Source of the DNA: Cloacimonetes bacterium SCGC AAA252-N17
GTDB taxonomy: Bacteria; Cloacimonadota; Cloacimonadia; JGIOTU-2
Reading direction: 5' to 3'
NCBI GenBank assembly: GCA_000404785.1
Contig: ASNI01000003.1
Span: 10,652 to 74,651, forward strand
Length of the DNA stretch: 64,000 bases
The notes beneath the pieces are model-generated. The model worked only from the letters and a program-made list of their open reading frames with translations. It was not told the DNA's origin and did not search any database. How positions within the stretch are numbered: position 1 is the stretch's first letter; each line of letters opens with the position of its first letter. Below, in pieces: positions 27,042 to 35,354 of the stretch. A program made the translations under genes and the position numbers.

Positions 27042-27448
27042 AACTATTGATGATTTATACTGATAAATTTGCATATAAAACCAATATTAAAAATTTGGAA
27101 TCTGTGGAGAAATACGAAGAAAATAAGCAGATAAAAAATGCACTAGTCGGCTTTATTCAGGTAGAGCAAAAAGACGAAGAAGATATTGCCAAAGCGGAAA
27201 CCAAAATGATTAAAAACCTGAAATGGGCTGCAAAGAAAAACGAAACAAACCATATTGTCTTACACTCTTTTGCGCATTTATCTATGAGCAAAGCAGATGA
27301 AGTGACAACCAAAGAGATGTTTAATCGGGCAGAAAACAGATTGAAAGATTCAGGATATGAAGTTTCGCAAACTCCGTTCGGTTATTTTCTTGATTTGGAT
27401 ATTCAGGCTCCAGGAAGATCGTTAGCAAGAATTTTTAAGGAATTCTAA
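27038..27448 (+). CDS. Stand-alone archaeal-type Thr-tRNA editing domain
   Basis: 136 residues: MKLLMIYTDKFAYKTNIKNL, NHIVLHSFAHLSMSKADEV and FGYFLDLDIQAPGRSLARIF match the N-terminal editing domain of archaeal threonyl-tRNA synthetase (a D-aminoacyl-tRNA deacylase-like fold). In archaea it removes Ser from mischarged tRNA-Thr, in cis or as a separate protein. Here it is free-standing in a bacterium, between a methyltransferase and Sir2. The alternative is a role in D-aminoacyl-tRNA removal. Confidence 0.82.
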   Translation: MKLLMIYTDKFAYKTNIKNLESVEKYEENKQIKNALVGFIQVEQKDEEDIAKAETKMIKNLKWAAKKNETNHIVLHSFAHLSMSKADEVTTKEMFNRAENRLKDSGYEVSQTPFGYFLDLDIQAPGRSLARIFKEF

Positions 27449-28183
27449 ATGATAGAAGAAGCTGCCAAACTAATCAAGAATGCAAAACACGTTACCGCTT
27501 TTACGGGAGCAGGCATTTCGGTAGAAAGCGGAATCCCTCCTTTTCGGGGTGAAAATGGCTTGTGGAGTAAATTCGATCCCTTATTTTTGGATATTAATTA
27601 TTTTCGGCAAAATCCTCTCAAATCATGGAAACTGATCAAAGAAATCTTTTATGATTTCTTTGGAAAAGCAGAACCTAACTCAGCCCACACTGCTCTCGCC
27701 GAAATGGAGAAATCTGGTTATTTGAATTCTGTTATTACACAAAACATTGATAATCTTCATCAAACAGCAGGAAGTAAAAACGTATTTGAATTTCACGGGA
27801 CTTCTAAAAATTTAATCTGCACAAATTGCGACAAAATCTATGCTGCAAAAAACATTGACCTATCTCATTTACCACCAAAATGTATAGATTGCGGAACTAT
27901 TCTCAAACCGGATTTTGTCTTTTTCGGAGAACCGATTTCCGAGCCGGCAAGAATTAATTCTTTTGCGGAAGCAGAAAGAGCGGACGTTTTCATACTCGTC
28001 GGTACAACAGGTGAAATTATGCCTGCATCCATAATCCCGATTGAGGCAAAACGGAATGGTGTGAAAATCATCGAGGTGAACATTAAACCATCAAATTATA
28101 CAAATACGATTACAGATGTTTTCTTGAAAGGGAAAGCAACAAAAATAATGCAAAAATTACTCAATTTTATAAAAGAAAAATAA
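27449..28183 (+). CDS. Sir2-family NAD-dependent protein deacylase
   Basis: 244 residues: AFTGAGISVESGIPPFRG (NAD site), TQNIDNLHQTAG (catalytic region), FEFHGTSKNLIC with the active His, and Zn ligands in CTNC and CIDCG (about residues 127-150). FVFFGEPISEPA and VGTTGEIMPAS complete the Rossmann part. It removes acyl groups from protein lysines using NAD. It starts directly after the stop of the editing-domain gene, so it is in the same operon. Confidence 0.93.
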   Translation: MIEEAAKLIKNAKHVTAFTGAGISVESGIPPFRGENGLWSKFDPLFLDINYFRQNPLKSWKLIKEIFYDFFGKAEPNSAHTALAEMEKSGYLNSVITQNIDNLHQTAGSKNVFEFHGTSKNLICTNCDKIYAAKNIDLSHLPPKCIDCGTILKPDFVFFGEPISEPARINSFAEAERADVFILVGTTGEIMPASIIPIEAKRNGVKIIEVNIKPSNYTNTITDVFLKGKATKIMQKLLNFIKEK

Positions 28184-28195
28184 TTATACACGAAT

Positions 28196-28750
28196 ATGTT
28201 TACACGAGAAGAACTTCAAGTATGCACCCGATGTTCACTTTATAAGACCCGAACTCATGCACTTGTAGGGGAAGGAAACATACATGCTGATGTGATGCTG
28301 ATCGCTCAAGCTCCAGGAGAATTGGAAGATAAAGAAAACAGGATGTTCATTGGACCTTCCGGTACTATTCTTCATACACTCCTGAAGAATGCGAATATTT
28401 GTGAAGATGAACTATATATGACCAATCTTATTAAATGCACACTCCCCAAAAACAGACGACCAAAGCAAAAGGAGATCGAAGCATGCTCTTTTTATCTGGA
28501 TATGGAAATTGATGAGGTGCAACCATGGCTTCTTGCTCCCCTTGGTTACTACGCAACTAAATATCTGTTCTCCCGATTCGCTCTCAAAACTATATCGAGA
28601 AAGGAATTTCCTCAACTGATCGGCAACAGTGTAAGGACGAATGGTTACCATATACTTCCTCTTTCGCATCCTGTATCTTTACTGTATAATAAAGAATATT
28701 TTTCTCAATCTCTTGCCAATTTTCATAAGCTGAAAGAATTTATGAGTTAA
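28196..28750 (+). CDS. Type-4/5-like uracil-DNA glycosylase
   Basis: 184 residues. The Cys pair CTRCSLY at the N-terminus, with MLIAQAPGELEDKENRMFIG (motif 1), TNLIKCTLPKNRRPKQKEIE (Cys and motif) and PLSHPVSLLYN (motif 2 with active His), matches the Fe-S uracil-DNA glycosylase family. Four Cys (about residues 11, 14, 82 and 98) bind a 4Fe-4S cluster. It removes uracil arising from cytosine deamination. The stop codon overlaps the next start by 1 base. Confidence 0.88.
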   Translation: MFTREELQVCTRCSLYKTRTHALVGEGNIHADVMLIAQAPGELEDKENRMFIGPSGTILHTLLKNANICEDELYMTNLIKCTLPKNRRPKQKEIEACSFYLDMEIDEVQPWLLAPLGYYATKYLFSRFALKTISRKEFPQLIGNSVRTNGYHILPLSHPVSLLYNKEYFSQSLANFHKLKEFMS

Positions 28751-28962
28751 TGAATAAACATCCCAAAAATCATGAATGCAAATGGTACCCTGTGTGTCCT
28801 ATGAAATACTACTATGAAGCCGGCAAACTGGCTGAGAAATGGATTTTGAATTACTGCAAAGGTGATTGGTCAAAATGTGTGCGCTATGAAATGGAAGAAA
28901 CCGAACAATATCATCCCGACAACATGCTCCCCGATGGATCGATTGTAAGTGATTTGTTATAG
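28750..28962 (+). CDS. Small Cys-containing protein coupled to UDG
   Basis: 70 residues with Cys at about 10, 16, 35 and 43 in a compact, aromatic-rich sequence (HECKWYPVCPMKYYYEAGKL and NYCKGDWSKCVRYEME). The four Cys suggest a metal or Fe-S site. Its start overlaps the UDG stop, so it is likely made with it, perhaps as a partner. I do not recognise a named family. Confidence 0.7.
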   Translation: MNKHPKNHECKWYPVCPMKYYYEAGKLAEKWILNYCKGDWSKCVRYEMEETEQYHPDNMLPDGSIVSDLL

Positions 28963-28984
28963 CTGGGATAAATAAATATGTTTA

Positions 28985-29030
28985 ACCACCAGTCTACGTT
29001 TCACTACGCCTTGGCAGGCAGAGGACACAG
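28985..29030. repeat. Fragment of CCAC...GCAGAGGACACAGAG intergenic repeat
   Basis: The sequence AACCACCAGTCTACG followed by GGCAGAGGACACAGAG resembles the CCACAGAGGACTCAGAG element at 14299. Only one arm is clear. A short palindrome, TCATGGACCATTCCATGA, follows near 29059. Confidence 0.4.
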
Positions 29031-29102
29031 AGAATATCTTAAGAATATTTTTGAGTTGTCATGGACCATTCCATGACAGAAATACACTGCGAAAGGAACT
29101 GA

Positions 29103-29948
29103 ATGAAAACCTATTTTGAATGCTTTCCCTGTTTCGTCAAACAAGCGCTTCGTGCTGCGAGATTATTCACAGATGACCCGAAAGTAATAAAATCCATCAT
29201 AGATGAAGTCGGAATGCTCTTTCAAGAAATTTCTTTGGATAAAACTCCTCCAGAAATTGGAGAGTTCATTTACGGTAAAATCAGGGAAATTTCCGGCGTA
29301 GAAGACCCTTACGAAAACCTTAAAAACCAAAACACGGATGAAGCATTGCAGCTTGTTCCTTTTTGTGAAAATCTTATCTCAGAAAGTACTGATCCCCTTT
29401 TTACAGCTATCAAAATGGCAATTGCCGGAAATGTCATTGATCTTGCGATCCATCAAAATATTGATATCCCCTCGGAAATTAAAACGATCATTCATAAAGA
29501 ATTTGCTATAAACGATTATGAACTATTCAAAAGTCGGTTGGAGCAATCTAAAACAATTCTCTATATAGGAGATAATGCAGGCGAATCAGTGTTTGACAGA
29601 TTGTTGATCGAGCAGTTTGCTCATAAAAAAGTGATTTATGCAGTTCGTGGAACTCCTGTTATTAATGATGTGGTTGAAAAGGATGCAAAACGGGCAGGTA
29701 TCGATAAAGTAGCTGAAATCGTGTCCTCCGGTTCAGCAGTTCCTGGCACAATACTCTCAAAATGCAGCGGAGAATTCAAAAGGCTTTTCATGAATGCTGA
29801 TATGATCATAAGCAAAGGGCAGGGAAATTATGAAGGTATATCTGAAGAAAGTAGAGAGATCTTTTTCCTCCTCAAAGTAAAATGTGAAGTACTGGCGAGG
29901 GATATTGGTTTTCCTATTAATTCGCTTGTTTTGATGAGATTAAGCTAA
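29103..29948 (+). CDS. DUF89/ARMT1-like family protein
   Basis: 281 residues. The start MKTYFECFPCFVKQALRAAR carries the CxxC of prokaryotic DUF89. ILYIGDNAGESVFDRLLIEQ contains the D-N-A-G-E metal motif. IISKGQGNYEGISEES is the second conserved region. DUF89 enzymes are metal-dependent phosphatases proposed to act in metabolite damage control. It is separated from the UDG operon by about 140 bases of repeat-like sequence, so it is probably a separate unit. Confidence 0.87.
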   Translation: MKTYFECFPCFVKQALRAARLFTDDPKVIKSIIDEVGMLFQEISLDKTPPEIGEFIYGKIREISGVEDPYENLKNQNTDEALQLVPFCENLISESTDPLFTAIKMAIAGNVIDLAIHQNIDIPSEIKTIIHKEFAINDYELFKSRLEQSKTILYIGDNAGESVFDRLLIEQFAHKKVIYAVRGTPVINDVVEKDAKRAGIDKVAEIVSSGSAVPGTILSKCSGEFKRLFMNADMIISKGQGNYEGISEESREIFFLLKVKCEVLARDIGFPINSLVLMRLS

Positions 29949-30153
29949 AGTATTTTCATCCATGTTGCAAAAGTATACTTAACAGATTATCAACCACGAA
30001 ATACACGAAAAAACACGAAACAATATTAATGTAGAACCAAAACAAATAAAGATTGTCATCCTGAGCTTGTCTAAGAGTCTATTTATTATGCTCATACACC
30101 GTCGGGATAAACCCGTCTCTACCCTATCTCTCGTTGCGAAAGCTTTAGGACGT

Positions 30154-30218
30154 TAAATGCTTGCCCTGTGTAATCCACGAAGTGGTGCAAAGCAATTACA
30201 CAGGGCGGGCAAATTTAA
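30154..30218. repeat. Long hairpin GCCCTGTGTAAT...ATTACACAGGGC
   Basis: Perfect 12-base arms, extended outward by TTAAAT...ATTTAA-like bases, with a small inner hairpin CCACGAAGTGG. The rest of 29949-30337 holds no gene. It contains CCACGAAATACACGAA-type and GTCATCCTGAGCTTGTC-type short repeats and the downstream flank of the GIY-YIG gene. Confidence 0.6.
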
Positions 30219-30337
30219 CTGTTCCCTTTTTCGCAATGCTTTGGATGTTCAAACATTCAATAAAAAAAATGACGTCATCCCCGATCGTGCCTGGGTATCC
30301 GCATGCAAAAAAGGCGGACGTTTTCGCTCCACTCAAA

Positions 30338-30580
30338 TTATAAGTGTTTGATTGTAAATGCTCTCCCTGAATGGCTTTTCAAGTATCTCTCAAATGAGTG
30401 GGCTTTTTCTTTATTATCAAACGCTATATATGTCTTGATTTTCCAAGGTTTGTATTTCGTTGTGTGTTTTACTTCCCCATTGTTATGCTTTTCTAATCGA
30501 AATTTCAAATCTGAAGTATAACCAGTATAGTAATTATCTGGGAAATTGATACTTTTCAGAATATATACATAGTACATCAT
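30338..30580 (-). CDS. GIY-YIG domain nuclease-like protein
   Basis: 80 residues from ATG 30580 with CAGGAG 5 bases upstream. MMYYVYILKSINFPDNYYTG shows the Y-V-Y-I...Y-x-G pattern, followed by YTSDLKFRLEKHN (catalytic Arg) and KAHSFERYLKSHSGRAF (catalytic Glu). Small free-standing GIY-YIG proteins of this YhbQ-like kind occur widely; function in vivo is unclear. It lies just beyond the 3' end of tmRNA with GC-rich hairpins between, a position favoured by insertions. Confidence 0.88.
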   Translation of the reverse strand: MMYYVYILKSINFPDNYYTGYTSDLKFRLEKHNNGEVKHTTKYKPWKIKTYIAFDNKEKAHSFERYLKSHSGRAFTIKHL

Positions 30581-30664
30581 AATACTCCTGTTGGCTTGCC
30601 GATGCGAAGTTTTGAGCAAAATAAAAATCGTCGATCAGCACGGCTTCATTCGCCGCTGGCGATT

Positions 30665-30708
30665 ACGCCGCTGCAGTCTTCATTTTTCGCTTCGCTCAAA
30701 ACGAAGAC
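30665..30708 (-). terminator. Hairpin directly after tmRNA
   Basis: On the minus strand GTCTTCGTTTT...AAAAATGAAGAC forms a long hairpin starting right after the tmRNA CCA end. It may terminate tmRNA or form the edge of the GIY-YIG insert. It is followed by another GC-rich inverted repeat, CGCC-N3-GGCG, near 30651. Confidence 0.5.
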
Positions 30709-31060
<352 letters not shown>

Positions 31061-31132
31061 TATGTATTTTTCAAAAAGCGATTTAAACAACTTATAATTT
31101 AGCACCACAAAATCGGCTGTCAAGTTTGGATG

Positions 31133-31169
31133 TAAAGAAAAACGGCTTCATGGATATCCACAAAGCCGT
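31133..31169 (-). terminator. Intrinsic terminator after PorV-like gene
   Basis: On the minus strand ACGGCTT-TGTGGATATCCATG-AAGCCGT is followed by TTTTTCTTT, starting about 20 bases after the stop at 31190. Confidence 0.75.
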
Positions 31170-31189
31170 AAGTATAGTTTTTTCTATGA

Positions 31190-32146
31190 TTAGAAGCCTA
31201 GATCAATGGCAAGTTTATGAGTTGCACCTTCATCAAGAAAATCAGGTATATAGGCATAGTCAAAGCGGAAATCGCTTAATACGATCGAAGCGCCCATTGT
31301 GAAATCTTCTCCATCAAGACCGGCACGTACAGCAAATAAGTTTGCAAGCCAGCCCTCTACGCCGAGGTGTAATTTGAAATCATTTTTCTGATCGCCTTCA
31401 CGTCCAAGAGACTGAGAAATTTCCGCAGTACCGATCAAATCAAATGAGGTGAGCTGAAGGTCTGTTGATGCGCCAAGACGAAGCATGGGAAGTATTGTAT
31501 CTTCATGGTCAGAATCAGTGTCCCATTTCATCTTTCCACCAAAGTTTAGCAAGCTTGCGCCTGCGCGGATCTGTTTTATCAGTCCGCTGGAAACAGGTGA
31601 GATGATCATTGCGCCAAGATCGAATGCGAAACTTGATGCCTTGTTGTCATCGATGGATTGCATAATATACTTGGCTCCTGCACCAAAGCTGAGCAAAGGT
31701 ATGATCTTGCCACCTGCAGAAATACCCAGAACCATATCATTGGAGCTAAATGTAACTCCGCTTGGACCCTGACCGGGCAGGCATTCAATAATATCGCTCA
31801 CTCCAATACTATTGAAGGTGACCGCCATAGCTGCATCACGCTTGCTGCCTACAATGATCGATGCCTGATAGTTCATTCTATCTAAGCTCATAATATTGTA
31901 CATAGCACCCAAGCGTGTGCCTTTTATTTGGCAGAGACCAGCGGGATTGAAGAAGGGAGCTGAGCCGTCATCTGCAATAGCAGTAAATGCATTTCCCAGA
32001 CCGGCAGGACGAGCACCAACAGGAATTCTCAGGAAAGCACCTCCCTGTCCGCCTGCAATATCTTCTTCTGCAAACGCAAAGGAGGTGAATAATCCAAGTA
32101 TTGCCACGAAAGAAAGTACTGTCTTGATAATTTTATATGTTTTCAT
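31190..32146 (-). CDS. PorV/PorQ-type outer-membrane barrel protein
   Basis: 318 residues with a signal peptide (1-26, ending SFAFA). GAFLRIPVGARPAGLGNAFT then AIADDGSAPFFNPAGL is the conserved start of the PorV/PorQ (FadL-like) barrels. The rest is alternating hydrophobic strands to the terminal KLAIDLGF, with aromatic last residue as in outer-membrane barrels. In the type IX system PorV shuttles cargo and helps attach it at the cell surface. It lies downstream of genes for proteins with C-terminal sorting-like domains, which fits. Confidence 0.85.
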   Translation of the reverse strand: MKTYKIIKTVLSFVAILGLFTSFAFAEEDIAGGQGGAFLRIPVGARPAGLGNAFTAIADDGSAPFFNPAGLCQIKGTRLGAMYNIMSLDRMNYQASIIVGSKRDAAMAVTFNSIGVSDIIECLPGQGPSGVTFSSNDMVLGISAGGKIIPLLSFGAGAKYIMQSIDDNKASSFAFDLGAMIISPVSSGLIKQIRAGASLLNFGGKMKWDTDSDHEDTILPMLRLGASTDLQLTSFDLIGTAEISQSLGREGDQKNDFKLHLGVEGWLANLFAVRAGLDGEDFTMGASIVLSDFRFDYAYIPDFLDEGATHKLAIDLGF

Positions 32147-32160
32147 TGTTATCTCCTTTC

Positions 32161-34905
32161 CTAGCGTAATATCGCTACTTTGATGATTTTTTTCTCACCA
32201 GCTTGATTTTCAACGATGATAAAATAAACACCATTTGCGACAAAGTCGCCATATTCATTTTTACCATCCCACCGCATACTGATATTACCTACATCATCGC
32301 TTTCTTTCACCAGTTCACCGGCTATGTCGTATATTCTAAGCTTGGTTTTAGGAGAAATGGGATCATCAAAGTTTGGAAATATTTCACCCTCATTAGGATA
32401 TCCCTCATGTCCAATCTTAAATGGATTTGGACAGAAGCATGGTTCATCAGTAGGTGGTTCAGCAGTTCCAAGCTCGACTATCACTTGGTTATTATCTTCA
32501 TTATACTCTTCTATATCGTAATCGGCATCCGCATGAATATAAATATCATGAGGAAGTGTATCTGGCATAGTCCAATTCAGAGAAACTGTTTCAGTATTTC
32601 CATTTCCCATTGGTCCAATAGTAAATGATCCAATTGGATTGACTATTATTGTTGGATCACCATCATAAAAACGAACAACAAACTCACCAACAGTAGCACC
32701 ACCCTCAGTATGGCATTCAATGGCAGCTTCAAAAGATACTACCTCTCCTTCGGCAGGATGAAGATTTGATACTGTTACATTGTTTTCTGTTAATTCAAGA
32801 TCAACATTTGATGTCCATAATGTAACATATTTTGGAGCAGTTGAATCAGAACAAGCATTTGCTGTATGGACTCTTAGACCAATAAGACCTGAGTACAAAT
32901 TATCAAATACCACATCAGTTGTTTCACCAGTTGCATCATCATATTGTCCATCGCCATTTGTATCCCATTCGTAGAGTATGATTTCACCACCATCTGGATC
33001 ATACGAACCAGAGCCATTCAATGTTATAGTTTCACCAATTTGACCAAAGTAAGGACCACCTGGATCTGCAATTGGAGCATGAATTACACCATCATCTACT
33101 ATTGTAAAATGGACATCTGTATCTGTTAAACTGTCACTACCAGTAACACGCAAAGTTACTTCAAAAGTATCTTCCACAGAATATTCCCATGTTACAAATT
33201 CACCAATAGCATCAGGATTATCCCAGTCAAGACCATCACTTGCATCAAAGTCCCATTCCCATTGAGTAATAAATTCCTCAGGATTTTGATGATATGAATT
33301 TGCACCTGAATAAGCAATCGGAGTATCAGTTGGTTGAGGTAGATTAGAAGAGCTAATAACTGCTATGGGTTGTAATTGAACTACACCACGAGTTAATACT
33401 AATATTGCAGTAGGAGTTGTTCCTGCTGTCCATGTAATAGCATAAGTTCCACCGGGCCAGGAACCATCAGCATTTTGACCATAATAGCTATTGTCAAGAA
33501 GGTAATCTGAAATCTCTTCATACCAGTCTATTGGTCCAGTACCAAATGTTGTAATATCGTAGAATTCCATTGCTTTTTTAAAACCATAAAGTGCATAGTA
33601 ATTCCCACCTAACATTTCACCAGCCGATCCATCATAGGTATCATAGAAGTGAACATCTAAAAAATTTAGACCATTTACAATTGTAGAATCAGTAATTGGT
33701 GTTCCAATATAATAATGACTTGCCAGACCTGCTCCTGTTTTAACATTATTATCCCAATAACCGGGGGATGTATATCCAAAACCACCATCAATATACTGAC
33801 TATATTCAAGCCAATATGCCAGTTCAGTTTTTACCCATTCTGGTGTTTGTATTGGTGGCATATTTTGTTCAATTGCTTTCAGAGCAAGCACAGGCCATTG
33901 GACAGCTGAGTTATCACTTGAGCCATAATTACTAGTAGCAGCACCATATCGCCAACCACCACGTTGATTTCCAGAGGATGCGTCAGTTTGTGACCATGCA
34001 ATACAATTCATAGCATCTTCCATTATTTCGTAATATGTCATTCCAGCAAGGTTACCACTTGCAACAACACTATCCGGTTGATTGCTTGCTGCAACAGACA
34101 AGCACCCAATACCATTTGCATATACATTAGTAGAAAAATAAACTCCAATACCATCTCCATCAGTATCTGGATCACCAGCAGTTTGTACATTAATAGAAAT
34201 GTTTCTGCCATGATGATTTATTATCCAATCTAAGCCTAATTGAACAGTTTCAGCATAAATATCCTCATCAGGATCATTATTTCCGTGATGTGCATTCTCT
34301 TCAAATGCCAATACAGCCAAGCCAGTCGTACCCATTCCGTAATAATCACTTGAATCGTACCACCAGCCGCTTGCGTTTTGATTTAAATACAACCAGCGCA
34401 AACCATCTTCAATTGCAGCATTAATCCGCTGTTGTTTAGCAACAATCGGGATTACATCAATTGTTGCTTGATCAACATCTATTAGTCCATCGTCATCAGT
34501 CACTGTTAATGTGGCAGTTTTTATACCACCTGTAGTATAGGTATGTGTTACAGCAATATATCGAGCATCTGCAACAGCACCTGTCAGAATATTTCCATCA
34601 CCCAGATCCCATTCATAGTTTCCAGCTGAGATATCACCCCAATGTACGTTACCCCAAATTGTAATTTCTCTACCAACCCAACTATAATAATGAGGCATAC
34701 AATTTACCATTGGTCCAGCTTGTTTTGATTGCATTATTTCATTCCAGTCATCAGGATCATTCAATTCAGGGGGAGGAGGTGCTGTTGAATATTTCTCAAG
34801 CAACTCCTGGGCTCGGTCTATCAAATCATCTGCCAACACAGATGATAACATAAAACCTAATGAAATAATAATTCCAATAAGTATTAATAATATCTGTTTT
34901 TTCAT
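32161..34905 (-). CDS. Secreted PKD / alpha-alpha toroid / CARDB protein with C-terminal sorting domain
   Basis: 914 residues. Signal peptide 1-25; a PKD-like domain around 70-160 (WDLGDGN...HTYTTGG); an alpha-alpha toroid of prenyltransferase/squalene-cyclase-like repeats at about 165-500 (DGLRWLYLNQNASGWWYDSS); two further PKD-like domains to about 705; a CARDB-type domain to about 815; then a FlgD-like C-terminal domain (LRIYDIAGELVKES, WDGKNEYGDFVANGVYFIIV). It is probably cell-surface. The toroid may bind or cut a ligand; no cyclase acid motif was identified. A second, single-domain toroid protein lies upstream at 35355. Confidence 0.82.
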   Translation of the reverse strand: MKKQILLILIGIIISLGFMLSSVLADDLIDRAQELLEKYSTAPPPPELNDPDDWNEIMQSKQAGPMVNCMPHYYSWVGREITIWGNVHWGDISAGNYEWDLGDGNILTGAVADARYIAVTHTYTTGGIKTATLTVTDDDGLIDVDQATIDVIPIVAKQQRINAAIEDGLRWLYLNQNASGWWYDSSDYYGMGTTGLAVLAFEENAHHGNNDPDEDIYAETVQLGLDWIINHHGRNISINVQTAGDPDTDGDGIGVYFSTNVYANGIGCLSVAASNQPDSVVASGNLAGMTYYEIMEDAMNCIAWSQTDASSGNQRGGWRYGAATSNYGSSDNSAVQWPVLALKAIEQNMPPIQTPEWVKTELAYWLEYSQYIDGGFGYTSPGYWDNNVKTGAGLASHYYIGTPITDSTIVNGLNFLDVHFYDTYDGSAGEMLGGNYYALYGFKKAMEFYDITTFGTGPIDWYEEISDYLLDNSYYGQNADGSWPGGTYAITWTAGTTPTAILVLTRGVVQLQPIAVISSSNLPQPTDTPIAYSGANSYHQNPEEFITQWEWDFDASDGLDWDNPDAIGEFVTWEYSVEDTFEVTLRVTGSDSLTDTDVHFTIVDDGVIHAPIADPGGPYFGQIGETITLNGSGSYDPDGGEIILYEWDTNGDGQYDDATGETTDVVFDNLYSGLIGLRVHTANACSDSTAPKYVTLWTSNVDLELTENNVTVSNLHPAEGEVVSFEAAIECHTEGGATVGEFVVRFYDGDPTIIVNPIGSFTIGPMGNGNTETVSLNWTMPDTLPHDIYIHADADYDIEEYNEDNNQVIVELGTAEPPTDEPCFCPNPFKIGHEGYPNEGEIFPNFDDPISPKTKLRIYDIAGELVKESDDVGNISMRWDGKNEYGDFVANGVYFIIVENQAGEKKIIKVAILR

Positions 34906-35020
34906 CCTGTTCTCCTTTTAATTTTATTTTTTTTTAGGAAACCTATTTAAGAAAGTAGTATCCAAAAATATGCCTATTGGAGACATTAATTGATCTGTGT
35001 GCATTTTAAATTTTTCCATA

Positions 35021-35351
35021 TTATTTCGAAAAGGGACACGCTGCAATACAGCTTGAACATCCGCCGCCATTTTCAACCCAAAACATGTAACATTTATCAA
35101 CATCAACAGCCCAGCGTTTAACTCCGGGATTATTTGAAACACTCTATATTATATGAAGGTTCTACATCGCACGAAATCGCAGACACTTCACATGCATCAA
35201 TGCATACTTTACATTTTTTGCAAAAATCTTGTAAAGAAAAATCTACGGGCTTGTCAACTATTTGTGAAAAATAAGTAGAAAATGTGCAATTTTCTGTTCG
35301 GATAGAATAGGTTTGCTTGTTTTTGAGTGTTGCATAGAATGAAACCAACAT
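35021..35351 (-). pseudogene. Remnant of a reductive dehalogenase (RdhA C-terminus)
   Basis: The frame from 35351 contains VDFSLQDFCKKCKVCIDACE then VSAISCDVEPSYNIEC and stops. Skipping one T in TGTTTCAAAT continues as NNPGVKRWAVDVDKCYMFWV then ENGGGCSSCIAACPFSK and stops at 35021. The two Cys sets (CxxCxxCxxxC and C-x11-CxxCxxxCP) and the PSYxxxxxxNNPGVKRW segment are the twin 4Fe-4S part of corrinoid reductive dehalogenases. The large N-terminal corrinoid domain is absent. It starts 3 bases from the stop of the toroid gene, so it is a decayed fragment in a foreign context. One CP proline is lost (CE). Confidence 0.82.
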
Positions 35352-35354
35352 CGT

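Noticed and set aside
30157..30521. Several small plus-strand ORFs between DUF89 and GIY-YIG genes
   Set aside because: They cover intergenic repeats and the antisense of the GIY-YIG gene.
34924..35142. 72-codon minus-strand ORF downstream of the dehalogenase fragment
   Set aside because: It covers the same DNA in the wrong frame; the frame with conserved Cys motifs is preferred.
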